Assembly (NCBI RefSeq): GCF_000526235.1
Contig: NZ_JAFR01000010.1
Coordinates: 52,038 to 116,037, forward strand
From: Acholeplasma granularum ATCC 19168
Lineage (GTDB): Bacteria > Bacillota_I > Bacilli_A > Acholeplasmatales > Acholeplasmataceae
DNA: 64,000 bases
Reading direction: 5' to 3'
Part shown: piece by piece, positions 35,290-43,990 of the stretch
Numbering within the stretch: the stretch's first letter is position 1
How the letters are laid out: every line of letters starts with the position of its first letter
Notes under the pieces: model-generated
Databases searched by the model: none
What the model was told of the DNA's origin: nothing
The model's input: the letters and a program-made list of their open reading frames with translations, nothing else
Translations under genes and position numbers: made by a program

Positions 35290-36148
35290 AAGAAAAAAAA
35301 GATTAAGTAAATTTCATGAAATTATTAAAAAAAGACCTATTGAAACAAAACCTGTAGATATTCCAGATGGAGTATTTACTCAATGTGAACAGTGTAATTC
35401 GGCAATATATAATAAAGATTTAGAATCTAATTTTCAGGTATGTCCATATTGTAACTATCATTTTAGAATTTCTGCTATTAAAAGGTTAGAATATACAGTC
35501 GATGAAAATTCATTTGATGAACTGTTTGAAAATGTTAAATCTATAAACCCATTAGGTATACCGGAGTATGAAGATAAGCTTATTAAGGGTCAAAAAATGT
35601 CAAAACTAAGTGAAGCTTTTTTAGCAGGAACTGCTAAAATAGACGGCATAAAATTGGCAATTGGCGTTCTTGACTCATTTTTTATGATGGGTTCAATGGG
35701 ATCAGCTGCAGGTGAAAAAATTACTCGATTAATAACCTATGCTGCAAAAAATAATCTACCTTTAGTTATTTTTAGTGCATCGGGTGGTGCGCGTATGCAA
35801 GAAGGTATTTTATCATTGATGCAAATGGCAAAAACATCAGCCGCATTAAATAAACTTGATGAAAAATCTTTAGTATATATTTCTGTTATGACCAATCCAA
35901 CAACTGGTGGTGTAGCTGCATCATTTGCAAGCTTGGGTGATATAAATATTGCTGAACGTTCAAGTTTAATTGGTTTTGCTGGTGCAAGAGTAATTAAACA
36001 AACAATCGGTCAAGACCTACCTTTAGGTTTTCAAACAGATGTCTTTCAATTAAGTAAAGGTCAAGTTGATTTAGTTATTGATCGATCAAATATGAGAAAA
36101 ACATTGTCATATCTACTAAAAATACACCAGGTGAGGACTTCATTATGA
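35270..36148 (+). CDS. accD: Acetyl-CoA carboxylase, carboxyltransferase beta subunit
   Basis: 292 residues. An N-terminal four-Cys zinc ribbon (CEQC…CPYC, residues about 36-58) is followed by the crotonase-like domain with SASGGARMQEG and TNPTTGGVAASFA. The ATG at 35270 is preferred over a GTG at 35261 because the AAGGTGA tract at 35258-35264 spans the GTG and sits 5 nt before the ATG. It forms the carboxyltransferase with AccA, whose ATG overlaps the stop (ATGA). Confidence 0.96.
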   Translation: MNHLLDERKKRLSKFHEIIKKRPIETKPVDIPDGVFTQCEQCNSAIYNKDLESNFQVCPYCNYHFRISAIKRLEYTVDENSFDELFENVKSINPLGIPEYEDKLIKGQKMSKLSEAFLAGTAKIDGIKLAIGVLDSFFMMGSMGSAAGEKITRLITYAAKNNLPLVIFSASGGARMQEGILSLMQMAKTSAALNKLDEKSLVYISVMTNPTTGGVAASFASLGDINIAERSSLIGFAGARVIKQTIGQDLPLGFQTDVFQLSKGQVDLVIDRSNMRKTLSYLLKIHQVRTSL

Positions 36149-36978
36149 TAGATATTGAAAAACTATGGGAAAAGGTAAAACTTGCTAGAAGTAATGATAG
36201 ACCAACAGCAAGTTTATTAATTAAAAGTATGTTTCCTGACTTTATTGAATTACACGGTGATAGGCTATATGGTGATGATGCAGCTATGATTGGTGGTATT
36301 GCAACATTTAATGGTATTCCAGTAACAATTATTGCTGAAGAAAAGGGTACGGATACAAACTCTAAATTAAAACATAATTTTGGAATGCCACACCCTGAGG
36401 GATATAGAAAAGCACTCAGATTGATGAAACAAGCAGAGAAATTTAAGCGTCCAATCATAACTATTATTGATACACCTGGCGCATACCCTGGACTTGGAGC
36501 AGAAGAACGTGGTCAAGCTGGTGCAATTGCACTAAACTTAAAAGAACTGATGATATTAAAAACACCTATTATTGTAGTTGTCTTAGGTGAAGGAGGTTCA
36601 GGTGGTGCACTTGCTATTGGTGTTGGTGATCAAATACTTATGTTTGAAAACTCAATTTATTCAATTCTATCACCTGAAGGTTTTGCATCAATTTTATTTA
36701 AGGATAGTTCACGCGCTAAAGAAGCAGCTTCTATGATGAAATTAACAGCTGATGATCTAAAAAAATTAGAGATTATAGATGAGATTATTTTAGAAGGTAA
36801 AGGTTTAAACTATGAATCTGAAATCGGATTTACAAATTTAAAAACATCGTTACAAAAAAACTTAAAAAAATTAATTAAAACCCCATTAGACATCTTACTA
36901 GAAAAAAGATATGAAAAGTTTATGAAGATGGGTATCTATGAGGAAAGTGTAAATAATAATGAAAAAAATGGCAATTAA
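36145..36978 (+). CDS. accA: Acetyl-CoA carboxylase, carboxyltransferase alpha subunit
   Basis: 277 residues. Seen: the RPTASLLIKSMFPDFIELHGDR segment in its usual place near the N-terminus, IDTPGAYPGLGAEERGQ and VLGEGGSGGALAIGVGD, all standard for AccA. With AccD it transfers CO2 from biotin to acetyl-CoA to give malonyl-CoA. It overlaps accD (4 bases) and fabH (20 bases). Confidence 0.97.
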   Translation: MIDIEKLWEKVKLARSNDRPTASLLIKSMFPDFIELHGDRLYGDDAAMIGGIATFNGIPVTIIAEEKGTDTNSKLKHNFGMPHPEGYRKALRLMKQAEKFKRPIITIIDTPGAYPGLGAEERGQAGAIALNLKELMILKTPIIVVVLGEGGSGGALAIGVGDQILMFENSIYSILSPEGFASILFKDSSRAKEAASMMKLTADDLKKLEIIDEIILEGKGLNYESEIGFTNLKTSLQKNLKKLIKTPLDILLEKRYEKFMKMGIYEESVNNNEKNGN

Positions 36979-37891
36979 AATTAAAGCAACTGGTGGATAT
37001 GCACCAAGTAAAATCATGACTAATGATGATTTTAGTAAGATTATGGATACAAACGATGAATGGATTAGAACAAGAACTGGTATCAAAAGGCGACATATCG
37101 CTGAAAATGAAACATCATTTGATATGGCTTATCATGCAGCATTAGATGCTATTACAAAAAGTGGATATGATAAAAACAAAATAGATTTAATTGTTGTTGC
37201 AAGTATTACTTCACATGTAAAAACACCTTCAATTGCAAATTTAATTCAAGCAAAACTTGGATTAAATGATAAAAATATAGTTGCATTTGATATTAATGCA
37301 GCATGTAGTGGTTTTGTTTATGCACTTGAAATTGCTTCTAGTATGATCGCAACAAATAACTATAAATCAGCACTTGTTATTGGATCTGAGCATATGTCTT
37401 CTATTATAGATTGGGAAGATAGACAAACAGCCATATTATTTGGCGATGCTGCCGGTGCAGCAATCATTGAAGCTAGCGATAATGAAAAAGATGAAGTCTT
37501 TTTCTATAATGGTTCACGTGGTGATGATACAGGCATACTATGGATTGATCCAAAGGTTAAAATGGCTGGTCGTGAAGTTTATAAATTTGCAGTAGATATT
37601 ATGCCTAAAGCAATTTCTAAAGTTTTAGAAAAAGCTAACTTAACTATTAATGATATTGATGTAATAATTCCTCATCAAGCAAACTATAGAATCATTCAAA
37701 GTGTTGCTAAAGACATGGAATTACCTATTGAAAGATTTTTAATGAACTTAGAAGAGTATGGTAATACATCTGCAGCAAGTATTCCATTCTTATTAGATGA
37801 GCATAAGACTCATAATAAAAAGTCTCAAAAAGCACTGCTAATTGGTTTTGGTGGTGGCTTTACATGGGGCGCAGCAATCATCAATATATAA
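36959..37891 (+). CDS. fabH: 3-oxoacyl-ACP synthase III (KAS III)
   Basis: 310 residues; starts fatty-acid synthesis by condensing an acyl-CoA primer with malonyl-ACP. The catalytic triad is visible: Cys in NAACSGFVYAL (about 113), His in PHQANYRI and Asn in YGNTSAASIP. GAGGAAAGTG lies 9 nt before ATG 36959; a second in-frame ATG at 36968 is possible. It overlaps the end of accA. Confidence 0.97.
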   Translation: MKKMAIKIKATGGYAPSKIMTNDDFSKIMDTNDEWIRTRTGIKRRHIAENETSFDMAYHAALDAITKSGYDKNKIDLIVVASITSHVKTPSIANLIQAKLGLNDKNIVAFDINAACSGFVYALEIASSMIATNNYKSALVIGSEHMSSIIDWEDRQTAILFGDAAGAAIIEASDNEKDEVFFYNGSRGDDTGILWIDPKVKMAGREVYKFAVDIMPKAISKVLEKANLTINDIDVIIPHQANYRIIQSVAKDMELPIERFLMNLEEYGNTSAASIPFLLDEHKTHNKKSQKALLIGFGGGFTWGAAIINI

Positions 37892-37900
37892 GGTGAAAAT

Positions 37901-38824
37901 ATGAAGACGGCAATTTTATTTTCAGGTCAAGGTGCACAATATGTCAATATGGGCATTGATTTTATAGAAAGTGTACCGAACCTAAGAACACGACTAAAAA
38001 AAATGTCAAAAATATTACAAATGGATCTAGAAGCATTACTTAAAGATGATAAAAAAATTAATGATACGTTATACACTCAACCTTTAATGGTTGCAGTTGA
38101 AATACTTATTCATGATTATTTAAAAGAGTTAGGTCTCAAAGTTGATGGGTATACAGGTTTTTCCTTAGGTGAATTCTCAGCACTTTATGCATCTAATTTT
38201 TATGATGAAGATGCCATATTAAAGTTAATTAAAAAAAGAGCAGAACTTATGCAAGAAGCATCTATAAATAATCCAGGAAGTATGGCTGCAATACTTTCAC
38301 TAAGCGATTCTGATGTAGAAAAAATATGTAAAGAGGTATCTACAAATACTGACATTGTAGTTGCAGCAAACTATAATTCAGATGGTCAATTAGTTATTTC
38401 AGGATCTAGACTTGCAGTTGAAAAAGCAGTTACACTTGCAAAAGAAAAAGGTGCTAGACGTGCAATGATGTTAAATGTATCTGGTGCATTTCATTCACCC
38501 TACATGAAAGAAGCTGGAATAAAATTAAAAGCTTATGCAAAAGAATTTGAAATAGATGAACCCAAAAGCATAACATATAAAAATACAGATGCAAAAGTAT
38601 TGAATAAAAATGAAGTTTTAGAAGAAATTGAAAATCAAATTTCTAGTCCCGTTTATTTTAAACAAACTATTGAAAATATGCTTAAAGATGGTTTTACAAG
38701 ATTTATAGAAGTTGGTCCAGGACAGGTTTTAACTGGATTATTAAAAAAAATTACACCAGAAAGCCAAGTATATAATGTTTCAAAATTTACAGATTTAGCT
38801 AATTTAAAGGAGATAATAAAATGA
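37901..38824 (+). CDS. fabD: Malonyl-CoA:ACP transacylase
   Basis: 307 residues; loads malonate onto acyl carrier protein. Seen: LFSGQGAQYVNMG at the N-terminus, the nucleophile Ser in GFSLGEFSA, the Arg-containing helix IKKRAELMQEA, and the catalytic His in GAFHSPYM. The usual GHSLGE reads GFSLGE here, a change next to the nucleophile. AAGGTG precedes the ATG. The stop overlaps the fabG start (ATGA). Confidence 0.95.
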   Translation: MKTAILFSGQGAQYVNMGIDFIESVPNLRTRLKKMSKILQMDLEALLKDDKKINDTLYTQPLMVAVEILIHDYLKELGLKVDGYTGFSLGEFSALYASNFYDEDAILKLIKKRAELMQEASINNPGSMAAILSLSDSDVEKICKEVSTNTDIVVAANYNSDGQLVISGSRLAVEKAVTLAKEKGARRAMMLNVSGAFHSPYMKEAGIKLKAYAKEFEIDEPKSITYKNTDAKVLNKNEVLEEIENQISSPVYFKQTIENMLKDGFTRFIEVGPGQVLTGLLKKITPESQVYNVSKFTDLANLKEIIK

Positions 38825-39567
38825 GTCTAAAAAATAAAGTTGCACTTATAACAGGTGGGTCTACAGGAATTGGAAAAGCAATTGCTACAAAATTAGCATC
38901 AATGGGGGTTGATATTGTTATTAACTATTTTGTTGGTCCTGAAGAAGCTAATCAGGTTGCTTTAGAATTAGCTCAAAAATATAATGTAAAAACTAAAGCA
39001 TTACATGCTGATGTATCAAACTTTGAATCATCAAGCAATTTAATTGATGAAGTATTAAAAGAATTTGGAACTTTAAATATAGTTGTTAACAATGCTGGTA
39101 TTACAGATGATGCACTTATTTTAAGAATGAATGAAAACCAATTTGATAGAGTAATTAATACAAACCTAAAAGGTGTATTTAATATATCTAAACATAGTGC
39201 CAGACCACTTTTAAAGTCAGGATATGGTAGAATTATAAACATTGCATCAGTTATTGGTGAATATGGTAATGTAGGTCAAGTTAACTATGCTGCAGCTAAA
39301 GCAGGTGTCATTGGTATAACTAAAACTTTAGCTAAAGAATTAGCATCCAGAAAAGTCACAGTAAATGCAATAGCACCAGGTTTTATTGAGACTCAAATGA
39401 CTAAAAATCTACCTGAACAAGTACGTGCTGAAATGCTAAAATATATAGCTTTAGGCAGTTATGGTCAACCTGAAGATATCGCAAATGTTGTTGCGTTTTT
39501 AGCTTCTGAAGAAGCTAGCTATATTACTGGAGTTGTAATTGATGTTGATGGTGGATTAACAATTTAA
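38821..39567 (+). CDS. fabG: 3-oxoacyl-ACP reductase
   Basis: 248-residue short-chain dehydrogenase using NADPH. Seen: GGSTGIGKAIA (cofactor loop), NNAGIT, the catalytic Ser in NIASVIGEYGN, the YAAAK pair (Tyr, Lys) and the C-terminal TGVVIDVDGG. Typical length. Position between fabD and fabF fits the elongation cycle. Confidence 0.97.
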   Translation: MSLKNKVALITGGSTGIGKAIATKLASMGVDIVINYFVGPEEANQVALELAQKYNVKTKALHADVSNFESSSNLIDEVLKEFGTLNIVVNNAGITDDALILRMNENQFDRVINTNLKGVFNISKHSARPLLKSGYGRIINIASVIGEYGNVGQVNYAAAKAGVIGITKTLAKELASRKVTVNAIAPGFIETQMTKNLPEQVRAEMLKYIALGSYGQPEDIANVVAFLASEEASYITGVVIDVDGGLTI

Positions 39568-39580
39568 AGAAGGTGAAATT

Positions 39581-40819
39581 ATGAAAAGAAGAGTCGTCGT
39601 TACGGGAATGGGAACTATAAATCCTGTAGGAAATACTGTTGATGAATCGTTTGATGCAATTATTAAGGGTGAAAATGGTATTGATAATATCACTCTTTTT
39701 GATACAAACAATAGTAAAGTTAAAATAGCAGGTGAATTAAAGAATATTAACTTTGAAGATTATTTAGACAAAAAAGAAATTAAACGTAGTGACCGTGTCA
39801 TGGTATTAGGAACAATTGCTGCAATTCAAGCTTATAAAGACAGTGGATTAACACCAGAGAATTATGATCCATACCGTTTTGGTATATATGTAACATCCGG
39901 TATTGGTGGATTAAATACTATGGAAGAAGATATTTCAACAAAAGCACTTCGTGGTGTTGATAGAATATCTCCATTTTTTATACCTAATTCAATTGTAAAC
40001 ATGGTTGGCGGTATGATTTCAATTAAATTTAAAGTTAAGGGCCCTAATATACCAATTGTTACAGCTTGTAGTGCTGCAACAAATGCTATTGGTGAAGCCT
40101 TTAAAAATATTCGTGATGGATACTTGGATTTTGCTTTTGCAGGTGGTGCGGAAGCTAGTATTAATGAAACAGGTATTGGTGGATTTGCTGCATTAAAAGC
40201 TTTATCTACAGAAACTGACCCTAAATTAGCATCCAGACCATTTGATAAAGAAAGAAATGGTTTTGTAATGGGTGAAGGTTCTGGTGTTTTAGTTTTAGAG
40301 ACTTTAGAAAGTGCCATAAAACGTGGTGCCAATATATATGCTGAAGTTGTAGGATATGGTTCTACATCCGATGCATTTCATATGACGGCCCCTGATAATG
40401 ATGCTGAAGGACTTACTAAAGCTATTGAGTTAACATTAGAAGATGCTAAAGTAAAACCTGATGTGGTAGATTATATCAATGCACATGGAACATCAACATT
40501 ACTAAATGATAAAATAGAAACATTAGGTATTAAAAAAGCTTTTAAAGAACATGCATACAATTTAAATGTGAGTTCAACTAAAGGCGCTACTGGACATATG
40601 CTAGGAGCTACTGGAGCTGTTGAAAGTATCTTTTGTATTAAAGCACTTCAAACTGGACAAATACCACCAACAATAAACTATCAAAATATAGATCCTGAAT
40701 GTGATTTAAACTATACAATAAACAAATCGGTTAATAGAAATATAGAATATGCAATGAATATCAACGTTGGTTTTGGTGGTCAAAATGCAGTTGTTTTATA
40801 TAAAAAATATGGAGTATAA
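39581..40819 (+). CDS. fabF: 3-oxoacyl-ACP synthase II (KAS II)
   Basis: 412 residues; elongating condensing enzyme. The Cys-His-His triad is in TACSAATNA, NAHGTSTLLND and STKGATGHMLGA. The C-terminal GFGGQNA loop is present. AGAAGGTG precedes the ATG. It is the only elongating synthase in the cluster (no fabB or fabM-type unsaturation gene is seen). Confidence 0.97.
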   Translation: MKRRVVVTGMGTINPVGNTVDESFDAIIKGENGIDNITLFDTNNSKVKIAGELKNINFEDYLDKKEIKRSDRVMVLGTIAAIQAYKDSGLTPENYDPYRFGIYVTSGIGGLNTMEEDISTKALRGVDRISPFFIPNSIVNMVGGMISIKFKVKGPNIPIVTACSAATNAIGEAFKNIRDGYLDFAFAGGAEASINETGIGGFAALKALSTETDPKLASRPFDKERNGFVMGEGSGVLVLETLESAIKRGANIYAEVVGYGSTSDAFHMTAPDNDAEGLTKAIELTLEDAKVKPDVVDYINAHGTSTLLNDKIETLGIKKAFKEHAYNLNVSSTKGATGHMLGATGAVESIFCIKALQTGQIPPTINYQNIDPECDLNYTINKSVNRNIEYAMNINVGFGGQNAVVLYKKYGV

Positions 40820-40821
40820 AA

Positions 40822-41250
40822 ATGGCTTTATTAAATCAAGAACAAATCAAAGAAATATTACCTCATAGAGATCCTTTTTTAATGGTAGATGAAGTACTAG
40901 AACTTGTAGAAAAGGAAAAATGTGTAGGTATTAAATATGTAAAAGAAGATGAATATTACTTCAAAGGGCATTTTCCTAAGTATCCTGTAATGCCAGGTGT
41001 GTTAATTTTAGAAACAATGGCTCAAGTGGGTGCTATTGCATTATTAAGTATTCCAGAATTTAAAGGCAAAATAGGTTTTTTTACTGGTGCAAATAATGTT
41101 AAATGGAGAAAACAAGTACTTCCGGGAGATACATTAAAAGTTGAAACAGTTCTAACTAGAATACGTGGTGCATTTGGTGTTGGAAGTGCAAAAGCTTGGG
41201 TTAATGATGAATTGGTATGTGAAGCTGATATAAGTTTCGCGATTGGCTAA
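40822..41250 (+). CDS. fabZ: 3-hydroxyacyl-ACP dehydratase
   Basis: 142 residues, hot-dog fold. Seen: LPHRDPFLMVDEV at the start, the catalytic His in YFKGHFPKYPVMPG and Glu in LILETMAQ. It dehydrates 3-hydroxyacyl-ACP to the enoyl form, which FabV (about 39 kb away) would reduce. It begins 2 nt after fabF. Confidence 0.97.
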   Translation: MALLNQEQIKEILPHRDPFLMVDEVLELVEKEKCVGIKYVKEDEYYFKGHFPKYPVMPGVLILETMAQVGAIALLSIPEFKGKIGFFTGANNVKWRKQVLPGDTLKVETVLTRIRGAFGVGSAKAWVNDELVCEADISFAIG

Positions 41251-41253
41251 TTT

Positions 41254-41769
41254 ATGGCAAAAATTAAATTAATAGAATTTAAAAAAATTCCTTCAACAAA
41301 TGATTATTTAAAAGAAAATTATGAAAAACTACCTTCTTTTACATTTATTAGAACAGATTATCAAACTAAAGGTAGAGGACAGTTTGAACGTAAATGGCTA
41401 AGTGCTAATGCTAAAAACCTACTACTATCTTTTATGTTAAAAGATATACAAATGGATCAAATAATTATAATTAAAGAGTGGGTTAAAAGTGCAATTTTTT
41501 CAACACTTGGATCATTAGGTATGGATGTTTATTTTAAAGAACCAAATGATGTTTATGTGAACGATAAAAAGTTATGTGGTATATTAATGGAAACAAAAGG
41601 ATCTGGAAATAAATTTGATTATGTGATTATTGGTATTGGTTTGAATGTAAACCAAATTATATTCCAAAACTTTAAAGCAACTTCAATCTTTCTAGAAACA
41701 AAAAAAGTTCAAAATGTGAGTGGTATTATGTCAAAACTAATTACAAATCTGTTAGAAAGTTACTTTTAA
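41254..41769 (+). CDS. birA: Biotin-[acetyl-CoA carboxylase] ligase
   Basis: 171 residues, catalytic domain only. Seen: the opening IPSTNDYLKENY, the biotinoyl-AMP loop TKGRGQFERKW, the KEPNDVYVNDKKLCGILME segment (canonical KWPNDI..), and IGIGLNVNQ. There is no N-terminal DNA-binding domain and the C-terminal SH3-like domain is short or absent, so it is a pure ligase acting on AccB, not a repressor. It lies 4 nt from fabZ and bioY. Confidence 0.93.
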   Translation: MAKIKLIEFKKIPSTNDYLKENYEKLPSFTFIRTDYQTKGRGQFERKWLSANAKNLLLSFMLKDIQMDQIIIIKEWVKSAIFSTLGSLGMDVYFKEPNDVYVNDKKLCGILMETKGSGNKFDYVIIGIGLNVNQIIFQNFKATSIFLETKKVQNVSGIMSKLITNLLESYF

Positions 41770-41773
41770 TATT

Positions 41774-42304
41774 ATGACAGTTAAGCGCCTCATAATCATT
41801 TCTATGTTTTCAGCACTTATTGTTGTTACAACATTTATAAATATACCCGTACCTCCAGTAAACTTCACACTTCAAACACTGATGATAGTATTAGTTGGTT
41901 TATTACTAAATCCACTTGATGCATTTTTAGCTGTATTTGTATATTTAGCTGTTGGATTTATTGGTGTACCAGTTTTCACATCAGGTGGTGGACCACAAAG
42001 TTTTCTAGCACCTACTGGAGGATTTTTAATTTCATTTTTAATTACAGCACCTGCTGTATCAATATTCAAATCAAAATCAAAAAACGCATTCAAAGATGGT
42101 ATCATTTTGTTGATATTTGGTTTTATAGTCGTATATATAATAGGTATTTTAATGTTTATGTTTGTATTAAAAATGGACCTAATACCTGCGATAATATTTT
42201 TTGTACCATATTATATTTGGGATATCATAAAATTAATAATCGCATATATCATATATTATTTTATGCCATTAGAAATTATCCAAAAACATTTAAATGGGAA
42301 CTAA
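41774..42304 (+). CDS. bioY: Biotin transporter substrate-binding (ECF S) component BioY
   Basis: 176 residues, about six membrane helices. Seen: the N-terminal IPVPPVNFTLQTL motif, LLLNPLDAFLAVFVYLAVGF-type second helix, and GGPQSFLAPTGGFLISF, the BioY signature. It would bind biotin for uptake with an ECF energising module not found in this window. Last gene of the operon, next to birA, which fits biotin scavenging for AccB. Confidence 0.94.
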   Translation: MTVKRLIIISMFSALIVVTTFINIPVPPVNFTLQTLMIVLVGLLLNPLDAFLAVFVYLAVGFIGVPVFTSGGGPQSFLAPTGGFLISFLITAPAVSIFKSKSKNAFKDGIILLIFGFIVVYIIGILMFMFVLKMDLIPAIIFFVPYYIWDIIKLIIAYIIYYFMPLEIIQKHLNGN

Positions 42305-42332
42305 TTTAGTTCCTATTTTTATTTTTTTATAT
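42297..42332 (+). terminator. Terminator of the acc-fab-birA-bioY operon
   Basis: A short stem, GGAACTAA/TTAGTTCC (42297-42304, 42306-42313), followed by a long T-rich stretch. The bioY stop is in the stem. Confidence 0.65.
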
Positions 42333-42450
42333 GTGAATTTTCAATAGATAATACACATATTACACATAATAAACTAAATAAAGCATTCAATACTGAATAT
42401 GTATAAAAGTTTGCTATAATCTATAAAGATAATAAGGAGTGAAGAATTAT

Positions 42451-43419
42451 ATGCTAGAAGTATTAATAATTGGGGCAGGACCAACTGGTTTGTATGCTGC
42501 GTTTTTGGCAGGACTAAGAAATTTAAAATCTGCAATCATTGAATCAAGTGGTGAAGTAGGTGGACAATTAACAGCCGTATATAAAGATAAGTTTATTTAT
42601 GATATACCTGGTTTTCCAAAAGTTAAAGCTAAAGACTACATTGATGGATTAGTATTGCAGTATGAACGATTTAAAAATGAAATACCTATTTATTACAATG
42701 AAGAAGCAATTGATATTAAAAGAAATGATGATCATTTTATTGTGACAACATCAACCAAAAAAATTGAGACAAAATTTATTTTAATCGCTCATGGTGGTGG
42801 TGGATTTGTTCCACAAAAATTAAAAGTTGAAAATCATTATGATAATGTTTTATATTTTATAAATGATTTAAGTAAATTTAAAAACAAAAACATCGTTGTA
42901 TTAGGTGGAGGCGATTCTGCACTTGATTGGGCAACTGATATTAGTGAATATACAAATAATGTGACATTAATTCATCGTCGAGATGAATTTAGAGCACTAC
43001 AATCTACAGTAGATGAATTCAAAACAAAAGGTAAAATATTGACTCCTTATATTGTAGAAGATCTTATTGGAGAATCTAATTTAGCATCTAAATTAGTACT
43101 AAAACATGCAAAAACTCATGAAAAATTAATTATTGAGGCTGACTATATAATTGTTAATTATGGATTTGTTTTAACTAAGTCAAGACTAACAGAATGGGAA
43201 ATTGAAGGTGAAAAAGGACTGATTAATGTTGATTACACCATGGAAACAAATCAAAAGGGTATATATGCAGCTGGAAATGGCATAAACTATCCTGGTAAAG
43301 TAAAACTAATTTCTACAGGACAAGGTGAAGCTGCAACTGCTATACAATCAATTACAACCTTACTATATCCAGAAAAAACAAGAAAATTTGAACATTCATC
43401 TACATTAATAAAAGAATAA
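42451..43419 (+). CDS. Ferredoxin/flavodoxin-NADP+ reductase, thioredoxin-reductase-like
   Basis: 322 residues. Two Rossmann motifs (IIGAGPTGLYAAF and VLGGGDSALDWA) and the C-terminal FAD motif with GIYAAGNG…KLISTGQGEA mark a YumC-type FNR. The CxxC of true thioredoxin reductases is absent. The ATG at 42451 follows AAGGAG by 11 nt; a GTG at 42439 overlaps that site. An extended -10, TGCTATAAT, lies about 30 nt upstream. It likely exchanges electrons between NADPH and ferredoxin or flavodoxin. Confidence 0.92.
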   Translation: MLEVLIIGAGPTGLYAAFLAGLRNLKSAIIESSGEVGGQLTAVYKDKFIYDIPGFPKVKAKDYIDGLVLQYERFKNEIPIYYNEEAIDIKRNDDHFIVTTSTKKIETKFILIAHGGGGFVPQKLKVENHYDNVLYFINDLSKFKNKNIVVLGGGDSALDWATDISEYTNNVTLIHRRDEFRALQSTVDEFKTKGKILTPYIVEDLIGESNLASKLVLKHAKTHEKLIIEADYIIVNYGFVLTKSRLTEWEIEGEKGLINVDYTMETNQKGIYAAGNGINYPGKVKLISTGQGEAATAIQSITTLLYPEKTRKFEHSSTLIKE

Positions 43420-43445
43420 TACAGTCAAACGGCTGTATTTTTTAT
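43418..43445 (+). terminator. Terminator of the ferredoxin-NADP reductase gene
   Basis: AATACAG (43418-43424) pairs with CTGTATT (43433-43439), followed by a T run. Confidence 0.75.
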
Positions 43446-43541
43446 TAATATTATAAAAAAGTAAATATTACCACAAATGAGCATAATAAAATTATAAGCT
43501 AGATACCAGAGGTATAATAAAATAAAAGGGAGGAATAACTT

Positions 43542-43730
43542 ATGACTATTAAAGCATACTTAGAACTTCATAAACCTAAAAAATATATTATTACAGATAG
43601 GGTTCGTACACCATTAAAAGAAGAACAACTCAAATGGTTGGACTTAGACGACATTCAAATAAGAACTACTGATGTATTAGCAGACGGTACAGTAAGAATA
43701 CATTCAGATTATGCACCAGATGCATGCTAA
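43542..43730 (+). CDS. Small protein of unknown function (62 aa)
   Basis: No family recognised. 62 residues, soluble, with a basic first half (KPKKYIITDRVRTPLK) and an acidic second half (LDLDDIQIRTTDVLADG) ending in Asp-Ala-Cys. GGGAGG is placed 9 nt before the ATG and a hairpin terminator follows the stop by about 40 nt, so it looks like a real single-gene unit. Confidence 0.65.
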   Translation: MTIKAYLELHKPKKYIITDRVRTPLKEEQLKWLDLDDIQIRTTDVLADGTVRIHSDYAPDAC

Positions 43731-43772
43731 TAAATTTTGTGACTCAATATTAAAGTTCTAAAATAACACATA

Positions 43773-43806
43773 AAAACCTGGCATTTTAATTATGCTGGGT
43801 TTTTTA
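43773..43806 (+). terminator. Terminator of the 62-aa gene
   Basis: AACCTGGCAT (43775-43784) pairs with ATGCTGGGTT (43792-43801, two G-U pairs), then a T run. Confidence 0.8.
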
Positions 43807-43850
43807 TATTTTATGGAATAAACCTTTTTTTAACAAATAAGTTTTATTTG

Positions 43851-43878
43851 TTGACATCCTTAAAAAAATATATATAAT
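43851..43878 (+). promoter_or_regulatory. Promoter of potABCD
   Basis: TTGACA (43851-43856), 16 nt, TATAAT (43873-43878). A leader of about 105 nt follows; AGTTTA…TAAACT can pair in it, but no known riboswitch was recognised. Confidence 0.75.
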
Positions 43879-43990
43879 ATATGCGATTAGTTTATTGTAG
43901 TTTAACTCCTTGTTTATAATAAGTAAACTTTATGAGGTTTCAAAACTTAGATTTTTACAATGAGTAAACTTAGAAAGAAAGGTAATGAAT

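Noticed and set aside
39862..40332. Minus-strand open frame of 156 codons
   Set aside because: Antisense to fabF, which is complete with all catalytic residues; a composition shadow.
43879..43985. Riboswitch in the potABCD leader
   Set aside because: Only a weak six-base pairing was found and no known aptamer motif; leader length alone is not evidence.
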